This document shows positions 7,216-15,197 of a stretch of 64,000 nt of DNA, piece by piece. This DNA is from Antrihabitans stalagmiti. Its GTDB lineage: Bacteria > Actinomycetota > Actinomycetes > Mycobacteriales > Mycobacteriaceae. The position numbers were made by a program, and so were the translations under genes. The notes below the pieces were generated by a model. The model searched no databases, was not told the DNA's origin, and saw nothing but the letters and a program-made list of their open reading frames with translations. The stretch spans positions 1 to 64,000 of the forward strand of contig NZ_JAEMNV010000003.1 of assembly GCF_016482825.1 (NCBI RefSeq), in the 5' to 3' direction. The first letter of the stretch is position 1. Each line of letters starts with the position of its first letter.

Positions 7216-8592
7216 ATGGCGATCGATACGGATACTCCCTACAGCGAGACGGCGCGACCGGCCACCCGGACCCGGTGGTATCGGTCGCTGTTCGTGCAGC
7301 TGCTCGTCGCGATAGTCGGCGGCATCGCGATCGGCTGGATCTGGCCGGACTTCGGAGCCGACCTCAAACCGCTGGCAGACGGCTTCATCAAGCTCATCAA
7401 GATGCTGATCGCGCCGATCATCTTCTGCACGGTCGTGCTCGGCATCGCACATGTCGGTGATCTGAAGTCGGTCGGCCGGATCGGCGTAAAGGCGTTGATC
7501 TACTTCGAGGCCGTGACGACCTTCGCCCTGCTGTTCGGGTTGCTGATCGGGAATCTGTTCGGACCCGGATCAGGATTCCGGATCGATCCGCAAACTCTCG
7601 CGAACGGAGCCGAAGCCGTCGAGAAGAAGACGAACAGCGGCGAACTCCCTCACACCGTCGACTTTCTCCTCAACATAATCCCGACCTCGATCATCTCCGC
7701 ATTCGCCGAGAACGCCTTACTGCAGGTGTTGTTCTTCGCCGTGCTGTTCGGTTTGGCTCTCGCTAAATTCGGTGAGAAGGGTCCGCCGATCGTGTTCGAG
7801 TTGATCGATCACTTCAGCCAGATCTTCTTCGTCATCATCGGCTGGGTTATGCGTCTGGCACCTATCGGAGCCTTCGGCGCGATGGCGTACATCATCGGCC
7901 AGTACGGAATCTCGTCGCTCGGAAGCTACGGCAAATTGATTCTGTGCTGCTACCTCGCCGCAGTACTTTTCATCGGAATTCTCGGTGGTATCGCGTGGAT
8001 CTTCGCAGGCGTCAACCTGTGGAAGTTTGTGCGCTACATCAAGGACGAGCTGTTCATCGCGCTCGGCACGGCGTCGACGGAGGTGGTGCTCCCGCGCATC
8101 ATGGCGAAACTGACGAACGCCGGATGTAGCCGGACGACGACGGGCCTCGTTGTGCCGACGGGCTATTCGTTCAATCTCGACGGTGCCACGCTGTACCTGT
8201 CCATCTGCGTACTGTTTCTCGCGCAGGCTCTCGGTGTCGATCTGACGCTCGGCGAACAGATCACGGCCGTCCTCATTCTGATGCTGACATCGAAAGGAAT
8301 GGCGGGCGTTCCCGGATCGTCGTTTCTCGCGCTGTCGGCGACCGTAGCGGCAATCGGCCACGGTGCGATCCCCGTTGCCGCAGTTGCACTGCTGCTCGGC
8401 GCCGATCGGATCATGGATTCGATGCGGGTTTCGGTCAACCTGCTCGGCAACTGTGTCGCCACCTTCGTCGTCGCGAACTGGGAAGGTCAACTCGACAAGG
8501 AACGTATGCGTGCCGTACTCAACGGCGACGACGTCGAACCGTTGGACGACGACGAACTCGTGAGCGAGAAGGTTGCTGCTCGATCGACGTGA
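7216..8592 (+). CDS. dctA: DctA-type dicarboxylate/cation symporter (DAACS family)
   Basis: A roughly 458-residue carrier of the dicarboxylate/amino acid:cation symporter family. Hallmarks are the serine-rich loop GTASTEVVLPRIM, the VPTGYSFNLDGATLY motif and the late LGADRIMDSMRVSVNLLGN segment with the transport Asp and Asn. DctA members import succinate, fumarate and malate. No Shine-Dalgarno sequence is clear. A TTG at 7165 is an alternative start. The assignment to C4-dicarboxylates rather than glutamate is by overall resemblance. Confidence 0.85.
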   Translation: MAIDTDTPYSETARPATRTRWYRSLFVQLLVAIVGGIAIGWIWPDFGADLKPLADGFIKLIKMLIAPIIFCTVVLGIAHVGDLKSVGRIGVKALIYFEAVTTFALLFGLLIGNLFGPGSGFRIDPQTLANGAEAVEKKTNSGELPHTVDFLLNIIPTSIISAFAENALLQVLFFAVLFGLALAKFGEKGPPIVFELIDHFSQIFFVIIGWVMRLAPIGAFGAMAYIIGQYGISSLGSYGKLILCCYLAAVLFIGILGGIAWIFAGVNLWKFVRYIKDELFIALGTASTEVVLPRIMAKLTNAGCSRTTTGLVVPTGYSFNLDGATLYLSICVLFLAQALGVDLTLGEQITAVLILMLTSKGMAGVPGSSFLALSATVAAIGHGAIPVAAVALLLGADRIMDSMRVSVNLLGNCVATFVVANWEGQLDKERMRAVLNGDDVEPLDDDELVSEKVAARST

Positions 8593-8610
8593 GTTGGATA
8601 GCATCGCCAC

Positions 8611-9417
8611 ATGAGACTGGCGCATGACATCTCCGGTTCGGGTCCGACGCTGGTTCTCGTCCACGGGGTCACTCACCGTCGGCAGGGCTGGGACGTGCTG
8701 CTCGACCGACTGACGCCGTACCGACGCGTGGTGACGGTCGACCTGCCAGGCCATGGAGAGTCGCCCGCGGTCGGGCAGCCTCCCAACATGCTCGAGTACC
8801 TGACCGACGAGTTGAGTGCGTTCGTCGCTGAAGTCACGCCGGAAGGCGAACGCGCGCACATCGCAGGCAACTCGCTGGGTGGCTGGCTCTCGCTGGCGCT
8901 TGCGGCTCGCGGCGAGGTTGTCTCCGCGACGGCGCTGTCACCCGCAGGTTTCTTCGTCAACAGGCTCGATCAGAAGCGTGCACGCGCGACATTCGTTTCG
9001 ATTCGAACGATTGCCAAGATCACGGGTGAACGGCTGCCGCAAGCGTTGCAATTCAAGCCAATTCGTTATGCGGCGTTGGCGCCGTTCTTCGCGAAGCCAA
9101 GTCGGATCTCCTACGAGGACGCGTTGGTCGACAGTCGATCTCTGATGGCGAACGAGGTACTCGATCCGCTTGGGCCGCTGCCGTTCGTGCTCCCGGCTGT
9201 CGTCGATCCTGCCATCCCGGTAACGGTGGCGTGGGGCCGACGGGATCTGGTGCTGCCGGTCTATCAGGCTCGTCGTGTGCTCGCACAATTCCCTGCTGCG
9301 CAACTGTCCGTCTTGCCGCGGCTCGGCCACGTTCCGATGTCCGACGATCCGGCGCTGATCGCCAAGATCCTGCTCGACGGAAGTTCCGCCGCATCGTCGA
9401 CTACGAAGACGGCGTGA
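8611..9417 (+). CDS. Alpha/beta-fold hydrolase
   Basis: A 268-residue alpha/beta hydrolase. It has an oxyanion-loop HG (VLVHGV, 15-20), a GHGES turn (47-51), the nucleophile elbow GNSLGG with Ser88, and a late GHVP carrying the candidate catalytic His. There is no signal peptide, so it is likely cytoplasmic. It lies only 18 bp after the dicarboxylate carrier and may be cotranscribed. The substrate cannot be assigned. Confidence 0.82.
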   Translation: MRLAHDISGSGPTLVLVHGVTHRRQGWDVLLDRLTPYRRVVTVDLPGHGESPAVGQPPNMLEYLTDELSAFVAEVTPEGERAHIAGNSLGGWLSLALAARGEVVSATALSPAGFFVNRLDQKRARATFVSIRTIAKITGERLPQALQFKPIRYAALAPFFAKPSRISYEDALVDSRSLMANEVLDPLGPLPFVLPAVVDPAIPVTVAWGRRDLVLPVYQARRVLAQFPAAQLSVLPRLGHVPMSDDPALIAKILLDGSSAASSTTKTA

Positions 9418-9563
9418 TCCGGATCGGCGTCAGGTGCCGGACTGTTTCCGAACAAGGCTTGCGCCCGAAAAGATAGTGCCTTCTGCGACATTGAGGTCGA
9501 TCCCGTCGATCACCGTCGTGTCGCCGTACGACTTCCGCACGTGCGGTCCGCGAGGAGCAGGGC

Positions 9564-10412
9564 TCAGGCGCGACGAATTACTATGTCGCCGAAACTTGTT
9601 CGGGCAAGGACTTCCAGCCTCTCGTCGTTCGGATCGGGGGTGTCGGCCGCGGTCATCGAGTTGTGGACCTCGCCATACTTGGTCTGCACGTCGAGCCAGG
9701 CCGCTGCCCCTTTACCGATACCGATTTCGAGGTTGCCGAAGGCGGTTTCCAGGGCGACGGAACCGCGCGTCGCTTCCCCGACGCGTATGGTGCCGTTGGC
9801 CGTTTTGGCGCTGACGTCGGACTCTGTACGGTCGATCGAGATGTCGCCGTTGGCGGCGTTGACACGCAGATTGCCGGTGACATCGCCGATCCAGGTATCG
9901 CCGTTGGAGTTCTTGACTACAGCTATGCCCGCGATCTCGGTCACGCGGATCTCTCCGGTTCCGTTGCTGATGTTTGCGCGACCTCCGATCTTTCCGACGA
10001 CGAGATCGCCTGTGGCTGTGGTTAATTGCGCGGAGTCGACGCTATCGACGCGGATATCTCCGGTCGCGGTTTTGAACCTTGCGTCGCCGAGCGTGCCGGT
10101 GGTGTCGAAATTGGCGACAGCGGCATCCGCCTTCACCTGTGATCCCGTCGGGAGGTCGATGGTTATGTCGACCGAGCCGCCGTCGTTGAAGAAGCTGTGT
10201 CTGCGCCAGTTCTTCGGCGCGGCAACGAGCAACCGGCCGTCAACGAACTCGACTCGGGTTTCGCTAGCGGCGACGACATCGGACTTCTTGGAGCTGTCAC
10301 TGGGACGGACTTCGACTGCAGTGTCGTGACGATCGGTTGCATTGATGCGGATATCGCCGACGCCGACCTCGATTGTGACCGAAATGGGTTGCGGTGTAGC
10401 AAATGTAGGCAT
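9564..10412 (-). CDS. DUF4097 beta-repeat protein
   Basis: A 282-residue protein made of short repeating beta strands, with recurring TATGDIRV, GTGEIRVTE, NSNGDTWIGDV and AANGDISID units. This is the DUF4097 right-handed beta-helix pattern. There is no signal peptide or membrane segment. The ATG at 10412 has GAGGA six bases upstream; an upstream in-frame extension would overlap the neighbouring gene. It follows the RHH-type gene by 32 bp, a common pairing in actinobacteria. The role is unknown. The 146-bp gap after its stop holds only a perfect 12-bp palindrome, CCGCACGTGCGG, at 9535-9546. Confidence 0.78.
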   Translation of the reverse strand: MPTFATPQPISVTIEVGVGDIRINATDRHDTAVEVRPSDSSKKSDVVAASETRVEFVDGRLLVAAPKNWRRHSFFNDGGSVDITIDLPTGSQVKADAAVANFDTTGTLGDARFKTATGDIRVDSVDSAQLTTATGDLVVGKIGGRANISNGTGEIRVTEIAGIAVVKNSNGDTWIGDVTGNLRVNAANGDISIDRTESDVSAKTANGTIRVGEATRGSVALETAFGNLEIGIGKGAAAWLDVQTKYGEVHNSMTAADTPDPNDERLEVLARTSFGDIVIRRA

Positions 10413-10444
10413 GTGGTCCTCGGATATCGTTGTGCGGGAGTTGG

Positions 10445-10951
10445 TCAGCGAACCCAGCCGGTGAAGCCGGCCCCGTCGCGCGGTGCCCGGCGGCGGGCAC
10501 GTTGTCCACTCGAGTCGAGCGTTGCGGCAACGGATCGGACGAGCCACGCGTTGACCGACAAGCCTTCTTTGCCGGCAGCGTCTTCGACTCGGGCCTTGAT
10601 GCTTTCTGGAAGGCGGAGGTTGATACGCGAGGTCGAGCCTTCGTCGGCGTCGCTCGGAGGCGACGGCGCAGGGATGCTGAGTTCGGCGTCGTCGTAGCTG
10701 CGGTCGCTCGGCGGTGCGGTGACCACGAACTCGGGGTCCACGCCCCGCAGCCGCACGGAGACCGATCCTGGCGCCAGTTCGGTGGTGATCTCGTCCGCTG
10801 CTGCAGAGAGCGCGTTCAGTAGCGCAAGTCTGGTCGCGGACTCGAGGGGTGCCGTGAGTCGCTCGGCCAACGCCGTTGCGTCGTCGCCGCCGGCTGCGGC
10901 CGCGACGACAAGCTCGCGGCGGAGGCTGTCGATGTAGGTGCTGAGGTCCAT
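10445..10951 (-). CDS. Ribbon-helix-helix (HicB/Arc-like) DNA-binding protein
   Basis: A 168-residue protein. The first ~110 residues are Ala-rich and of unknown fold. The C-terminal part has a ribbon-helix-helix domain: SRINLRLPESIKARVEDAAG, then LSVNAWLVRSVAATL. It probably binds DNA as a dimer. The ATG at 10951 lies inside a palindrome with three tandem TGGCRCCA boxes, which implies autoregulation. The start could instead be an ATG at 10981. It is the first gene before the DUF4097 gene. No toxin gene is adjacent, so this is more likely a regulator than a toxin-antitoxin partner. Confidence 0.72.
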   Translation of the reverse strand: MDLSTYIDSLRRELVVAAAAGGDDATALAERLTAPLESATRLALLNALSAAADEITTELAPGSVSVRLRGVDPEFVVTAPPSDRSYDDAELSIPAPSPPSDADEGSTSRINLRLPESIKARVEDAAGKEGLSVNAWLVRSVAATLDSSGQRARRRAPRDGAGFTGWVR

Positions 10952-10983
10952 GGCGCCACTATGGCACCACTGTGGCGCCATGG
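10948..10983. promoter_or_regulatory. Three-box operator overlapping the RHH gene start
   Basis: A 36-bp palindrome with perfect 12-bp arms (CCATGGCGCCAC and GTGGCGCCATGG). It holds TGGCGCCA at 951-958, TGGCACCA at 962-969 and TGGCGCCA at 973-980 (plus 10000), each exactly 11 bp from the next. One helical turn between short boxes is the classic arrangement for cooperative ribbon-helix-helix dimers. Confidence 0.68.
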
Positions 10984-11008
10984 CAACGCCTGATTGGCTC
11001 AGGCTAGC

Positions 11009-11725
11009 TCAGGTGATGCTGTTCGCCGCGAGTGCATCGAGTAATCCGTGGGTGCGAACGGCGGTTTCGGTCGGCTCTACCAGCGCAAACGCGCAGCCGA
11101 TGGCACGTGCGCCACCGTCGGCCTCGTCGCTGTCGCCGACCATCAGGCAGTGCTGAGGATCGACGCCGAGACGGTCACAGGCGAGGCGAAAGATCCGCGG
11201 ATCGGGTTTGGTGGCACCGATTTCGAACGACAACACGAACTCGTCCACCAGGTCGGCCCAGCCGCGTGCGGAGAATGCCGGGCGCACATCGAAGGCAATG
11301 TTGCTGACGACAGCGACGCGGATGTTGCGCGCGATCAGCAGCGCGAGGGTTGCAGCGACATCCTGGTACGGCGTCCACTGCATCGGATCGATCAGATGTG
11401 AATACAGAGCCACCGACTGCTCGTACGGGACGCCGGACGTCGTCAGTACGTTCAAGTAGGCGCTTCGATGCAACGCAGGGTCGAGGTCGCGGTTCTCCCA
11501 CGCATGCCGATCGGCTTCGTCGACGTCGACGTTGAGCCCGACCGGTGCGGTCATGCGGCGCATCAGCTCGGTTCGGGTGTCGATGTCGAACGCCGTTCCG
11601 TCGTGGTCGGTGAAATGGGGCACCCACGATTCGTTCGGTTCCAGGCGAAACAGGGTTCCCGAGAAGTCGAACAGCACCGCATCGACACGGCTCTGAGCCG
11701 CAGTTGCTCCGATTCGGCTGTCCAT
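11009..11725 (-). CDS. HAD-superfamily hydrolase with a DxS motif
   Basis: A 238-residue haloacid-dehalogenase-type protein. Motif I is DFSGT with nucleophile Asp20; motif II is VVSN; motif III is the KPD lysine; motif IV is GDSDEADGG. The Asp two residues after the nucleophile, the usual general acid of phosphatases, is Ser22, so ordinary phosphatase chemistry is uncertain. The cap lies between motifs I and II. It follows the Asp23-like gene by 3 bp and so belongs to the sigma-factor operon. The substrate is unknown. Confidence 0.8.
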   Translation of the reverse strand: MDSRIGATAAQSRVDAVLFDFSGTLFRLEPNESWVPHFTDHDGTAFDIDTRTELMRRMTAPVGLNVDVDEADRHAWENRDLDPALHRSAYLNVLTTSGVPYEQSVALYSHLIDPMQWTPYQDVAATLALLIARNIRVAVVSNIAFDVRPAFSARGWADLVDEFVLSFEIGATKPDPRIFRLACDRLGVDPQHCLMVGDSDEADGGARAIGCAFALVEPTETAVRTHGLLDALAANSIT

Positions 11726-11728
11726 CGA

Positions 11729-12229
11729 TCAGTCCTTCGTGGCTTGCGAGTTCTCAGGAAAGTCGTTTTCGTGCACGTCGACGAAATGGATCTGGATATC
11801 GCGTGCTGGGCGATCAGGCATCGGCGGGCCGAGGACGGCGTCGAGCACGGCGACCGCGGCGTCGGCGAAGTGCGACCCGAGGGACCGCAGATCGTCACCG
11901 TAGGTTCCGGTGACGGATATTTCGGCGCCTGTGCAGATGGATTCGTCGAGATACAGTGCGATGGAACTGATTTCGATTGCACCGGCCCGTAGCAAGGCCT
12001 GCCGAATTGCCCGCGTGACGACGGCGTCGCTGATTCGGAGAGTGTCGTGCTCGCGTTCTGCAGGCGCAGTTGGAAAACGGGCGTCGAGCGGCGTGGTCCG
12101 TCGTGTCGTCGCACGGATCTTCGAGAGCACGGACGAACTGATGTCGACCCAGCGCGGCTCCGTCGGTGCCGCGCGCAGATTCTCGATCGCGCGACCGAGC
12201 ACGGGATCGTGTTCCTGTGTCATCTCCAC
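11729..12229 (-). CDS. Asp23-like protein cotranscribed with the ECF sigma factor
   Basis: A 166-residue protein with no signal peptide. The second half resembles Asp23/Gls24 domains: LRISDAVVTRAIRQAL, then an ISVTGTYGDDL strand and a RDIQIHFVDVH strand. The N-terminal 60 residues are unlike Asp23. It overlaps the sigma factor stop by 10 bp and ends 3 bp before the HAD gene. The position suggests a regulator or sensor for the sigma factor; there is no anti-sigma zinc motif (HxxxCxxC). The resemblance was judged by eye and needs a profile search. Confidence 0.5.
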   Translation of the reverse strand: MEMTQEHDPVLGRAIENLRAAPTEPRWVDISSSVLSKIRATTRRTTPLDARFPTAPAEREHDTLRISDAVVTRAIRQALLRAGAIEISSIALYLDESICTGAEISVTGTYGDDLRSLGSHFADAAVAVLDAVLGPPMPDRPARDIQIHFVDVHENDFPENSQATKD

Positions 12230-12870
12230 CTCGCCATCCGCACGCTCAATGTTGCTCGGGCTCGTTGCAAATTGCCGCGGACGGCTCCGTTCGACAACGC
12301 CATGACCTGTCCGATTTCCTCGTGTGACATCCCTTCGACTTCACGCAGCAGCCAGCACGCACGCTGTTTGTACGGTAACTCGCCAAGGGCCAAGCCGAGG
12401 TCCTCCATAAATCCGGCGTTCGTAGCGCGCGCAGCCGGATCGACGCTGCTGGCTTCGGCGGGGCGATCCAAAACCCAGTCTTCCGATGGTGTAGCTGTGC
12501 GGCGACGTTGCTGATCTATGACCTTGTGTGCGGTAATCCCGAACAGCCAGGTCCGCAAACTAGATTGAAACCGGAAGTCGGATATCGATTTCCACGCCGC
12601 AACGAGAGTGTCCTGCACGACCTCTTCTGCAGCGCCGTGGTCGTTCAGCAAAGTGGTCGCGTAGCGCAAGAGCTGGGGGCCGTAGCGGACAACGATGGCC
12701 TCGAATGCGTCTTGCTCGCCGATCGCCGCCGCGTGCACAAGAACCTTGTCCGATGCCCCGGCCCAGGCTTCTTCGTCGTCGAAGATGCGGTCGGTGCTGA
12801 CCCCGTCGTTCGACACTTCCGCGAGAGTACACGCGACGATCGAACGGCGACCGATGTTGGTGTGACTCAC
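12220..12870 (-). CDS. ECF-type RNA polymerase sigma factor
   Basis: A sigma-70 family protein of 216 residues with only regions 2 and 4. Region 2 runs through DAFEAIVVRYGPQLLRYATTL, AEEVVQDTLVAAWK and SSLRTWLFGITAHKVIDQQR. Region 4 has LGELPYKQRACWLLREVEG and MSHEEIGQVMALSNGAVRG, ending in a helix-turn-helix. The GTG start lacks a clear ribosome site, and a GTG at 12816 is possible. It is divergent from the Asp23 operon across a 174-bp gap, and is likely to transcribe that operon, itself, or both. No classical anti-sigma factor follows. Confidence 0.87.
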   Translation of the reverse strand: MSHTNIGRRSIVACTLAEVSNDGVSTDRIFDDEEAWAGASDKVLVHAAAIGEQDAFEAIVVRYGPQLLRYATTLLNDHGAAEEVVQDTLVAAWKSISDFRFQSSLRTWLFGITAHKVIDQQRRRTATPSEDWVLDRPAEASSVDPAARATNAGFMEDLGLALGELPYKQRACWLLREVEGMSHEEIGQVMALSNGAVRGNLQRARATLSVRMARWR

Positions 12871-13044
12871 GTTACAAAACCATTCCGTGCAGTTTTGCGA
12901 ACTCGACTCGACTCACTTCTGACAAACACAGTCGAGAAGCATCGCCACCGAGGCGCGCAGCTTGCGGAGCGACCATAAAACACGTCTGGCCGAGTCTCGA
13001 AGAATGAGAGACACGGCCGAGTCCGATAACGAAAGGGATTGGCA

Positions 13045-13518
13045 ATGACCACCACTGAGGTGCAGTCCTCGAAGACCACGAACATCGCGCAGAAGCAGGT
13101 TGCGACACAGCCTGATTCGGCTCTGGTGAGTTCGACCGGTCGCACGACGATCGCGGACACCGTTGTATCGAAGATCGCAGGCATCGCGACTCGCGAGGTC
13201 CAGGGAGTGCACAGCGTCGGCGGCGGCGTCACCCGCGCAATCGGCGCGCTGCGCGAACGGATTCCAGGTGCGCGAGTCAACCAGTCCCAGGGCGTCTCGG
13301 TCGAGGTCGGCGAGCGTCAGGCGGCTGTCGATATCGACATCGTTGCCGAGTACGGCGTGTCCATTGCCGATCTGGCAGTAGGCATTCGACGCAACGTGAT
13401 CGCTGCTGTCGAGCGGATGACCGGCTTGGAGGTCACCGAGGTCAATATCGTCGTGCACGATGTCTACCTCGACGAGGGATTCGACGAGGGTCCCGAAGAG
13501 ACCTCGCGAGTGCAGTGA
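13045..13518 (+). CDS. Asp23/Gls24 family envelope stress protein
   Basis: A 157-residue protein of the Asp23/Gls24 family, the proteins anchored at the membrane in alkaline or envelope stress in Gram-positive bacteria. After a polar ~35-residue N-terminus, the domain starts at RTTIADTVVSKIAGIATREV and includes VNQSQGVSVEVGE, DIDIVAEYGVSIADLA and VTEVNIVVHDVYLD. The ATG at 13045 has AAAGGG eight bases upstream; a TTG two codons earlier is less likely. It is the first gene of a run of seven overlapping or nearly overlapping ORFs. Confidence 0.88.
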   Translation: MTTTEVQSSKTTNIAQKQVATQPDSALVSSTGRTTIADTVVSKIAGIATREVQGVHSVGGGVTRAIGALRERIPGARVNQSQGVSVEVGERQAAVDIDIVAEYGVSIADLAVGIRRNVIAAVERMTGLEVTEVNIVVHDVYLDEGFDEGPEETSRVQ

Positions 13519-13823
13519 GCGTCAACAGCACGCCCGGCCGCGACGAACCTGAACTCGCGGACACCGTCGCACACGCAGTCCTCGCGGTGGACGGCGTTGC
13601 CGAACTGCACGGTGGCATCTTCGGCGAGGCGGCAACGTATCTGCCGGGTCGCCGTGTCTCCGGAATTCGGCTGACCGATGCGGGTACCGAAATTCATGTG
13701 TCACTCGCTTTGGGAACGTCGATTCGGACGGCAGCGGACGAAATCCGCACCGCCGTGGCAGCATTGGTCCCCGGACCGGTCCACGTCATCGTCGAAGACG
13801 TGATCCGCAGTGCCGCAAGATGA
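13515..13823 (+). CDS. Short Asp23-like protein
   Basis: A 102-residue protein starting with GTG that overlaps the preceding stop by 4 bp (GTGA). Its outline follows the Asp23 fold: an ADTVAHAVLAVDGVAELHGG helix-strand, a GIRLTDAGTEIHVSLALG strand pair and a VHVIVEDV end strand. It is shorter than typical Asp23 proteins. Tight coupling suggests it is made with the full-length protein and may pair with it. Confidence 0.7.
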   Translation: MSVNSTPGRDEPELADTVAHAVLAVDGVAELHGGIFGEAATYLPGRRVSGIRLTDAGTEIHVSLALGTSIRTAADEIRTAVAALVPGPVHVIVEDVIRSAAR

Positions 13824-14082
13824 TCGGGACTTCTCGCAGGAGTATCGTGCGCGCCGCCGAGCGGCGGCGCGCACGCACCACCCCGATGTAGGTGGGGACG
13901 CCGAGTCGCTGTCAGCGGCGCTCGCCGCCGTCGATCGAGAGTTCGGTCAGGCTCGGCGAATCCCCACGTCTACCGCAAATATTGTTGCTGCACAATCGAT
14001 TCGAACCCGGCTGCGTCGGGTTGTCAGAGTCGCGACGAAACAGGCCAAACGCGTCGGACGTCGACGCTATTTCGAAATCTAG
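13810..14082 (+). CDS. Small J-domain-like protein
   Basis: A 90-residue basic protein. RRAAARTHHPDVGGDAESL, then ALAAVDREFG, looks like helix II, the HPD loop and helix III of a J-domain, the module that stimulates DnaK. Helix I is short or missing. The C-terminus is strongly basic (RTRLRRVVRVATKQAKRVGRR). It overlaps the previous gene by 14 bp with a GTG start. Within an envelope-stress operon it might recruit DnaK to the membrane; that is inference. Confidence 0.6.
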   Translation: MPQDDRDFSQEYRARRRAAARTHHPDVGGDAESLSAALAAVDREFGQARRIPTSTANIVAAQSIRTRLRRVVRVATKQAKRVGRRRYFEI

Positions 14083-14111
14083 CCAGATCCCAGGAACATT
14101 GGAGCCCCACA

Positions 14112-14291
14112 GTGTCGAACGCAGTCATCGGACTATTTGCTGGTCTGTTGTTGGCCATCGCGGCCGCAGCAGGAGGATTCACCGGACTGTTGTTGGCGTT
14201 GGTCCTCGGCGCCATCGGGTTCGCAGTCGGCGCGTACACCGCGGGTGACGTCGATTTGGCGTCCGTAATGCGAGGTCGCGGTCGTGATTGA
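14112..14291 (+). CDS. Small membrane protein of the Asp23 operon
   Basis: A 59-residue ORF with GTG start at 14112 and TGA at 14289-14291. Two hydrophobic stretches (VIGLFAGLLLAIAAAAG and TGLLLALVLGAIGFAVGAY) fill most of it, and a basic RGRGRD tail ends it. Small two-helix proteins of this type (DUF2273-like) commonly accompany Asp23 genes and may form part of the membrane anchor. It overlaps the next GTG start by 8 bp. Confidence 0.65.
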   Translation: MSNAVIGLFAGLLLAIAAAAGGFTGLLLALVLGAIGFAVGAYTAGDVDLASVMRGRGRD

Positions 14292-14670
14292 GCAAGCAGA
14301 AGGCCGCACCGACGCCGGTGACCGTGGAACGCTGCGAGTCGACGATCGGGTGATCACCCGCATCGCGTCGACGGTGGCAACGTCGGTTGCCGGTGTGGTC
14401 CCGCGCGAGTCGATGCTGACGAAGGTCACCGGCCGTGGTTTTCCGCGGATATCGGCCCACGTCGATGGTGGCCACATCAGGATCGACGCCGACTTGGCAG
14501 TCACCTGGCCGGCTTCCGTTGTTGCTGTCGCAGAACAGGTTCGGGCCGACATTGCCAGCAAGGTCGGTGAGTACACGGGTATGACCGTCGACCGTGTAGA
14601 CGTGACGATCAAAAGCCTGGTCCCCGCTAGCTCGGATGGGCCGGACGAACTGACAGGACGAGTGAGATGA
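14284..14670 (+). CDS. Asp23/Gls24 family protein, second full-length copy
   Basis: A 128-residue Asp23-type protein. It contains GTLRVDDRVITRIASTVA, VPRESMLTKVTGRGFPRI, a HIRIDADLAVTWPAS strand and VDRVDVTIKSLVP. The GTG start lies inside the preceding gene and its stop overlaps the next ATG (ATGA). It is diverged from the copy at 13045, so the operon encodes two different full-length Asp23 proteins plus a short one. Confidence 0.85.
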   Translation: MIEQAEGRTDAGDRGTLRVDDRVITRIASTVATSVAGVVPRESMLTKVTGRGFPRISAHVDGGHIRIDADLAVTWPASVVAVAEQVRADIASKVGEYTGMTVDRVDVTIKSLVPASSDGPDELTGRVR

Positions 14671-15197
14671 CAAGTGCGAAACCGCCCAGATCGGCTCCAG
14701 CGCTACGCCCAGCAGCGATCGGAGCCGCCCTCGCCCTCATCGCAGTCGGGGGTGTCGCAATCCGAGACACGTTGGTCGAGGCAGGCGCTGTCGCCGGCCA
14801 GCCCTGGATTGCTCCCGCTCTCGGCAGGCTCGACGGGTTGAGCGCACAGGCATGGATGGTGCCTGCAGGCATTGCCGTCGCGGTGGTCGGACTGTTGCTA
14901 CTTGCCTCGGCTCTGAAGCCGCGCCGATCGACGCACACCGGTCTCGCGACGGACGGACTCTGGATTCGTCGGCACGACCTGCTCGAATTCGTAAGGCGCA
15001 CAGCCAGTGACGTTTCTGGAGTCGAAAAGGTAGAGGTCCGTGGGTCGTTTCGCAAGGTGGTCATCAAAGGACGCGTTCTTTCCGATGTGGATAAGGCAGC
15101 TGTCGGTGCAGCCACCGAAGCAGCGCTCGGTCGTGAGCTGGCAGTCCTGTCGAAGCGTCCTAAGCTCGCCATCGCATTCTCGGAGGCAGCACGATGA
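14667..15197 (+). CDS. DUF6286-type membrane protein of the Asp23 operon
   Basis: A 176-residue protein with two membrane segments (about 15-40 and 63-83) flanking a short outer loop. A soluble C-terminal domain follows from TGLATDGLWIRRHDLLEFVRR on, rich in alternating strands and helices (VEKVEVRGSFRKVVIKG). This matches DUF6286/AmaP-like membrane anchors that accompany Asp23. It overlaps both neighbours by ATGA junctions, indicating translational coupling. Confidence 0.7.
   Translation: MTSAKPPRSAPALRPAAIGAALALIAVGGVAIRDTLVEAGAVAGQPWIAPALGRLDGLSAQAWMVPAGIAVAVVGLLLLASALKPRRSTHTGLATDGLWIRRHDLLEFVRRTASDVSGVEKVEVRGSFRKVVIKGRVLSDVDKAAVGAATEAALGRELAVLSKRPKLAIAFSEAAR

Noticed and set aside
13985-14010. 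tRNA T-loop-like sequence (ATTCGAACCCGG)
   Set aside because: It lies inside the J-domain-like gene and no acceptor or anticodon stem can be paired around it.
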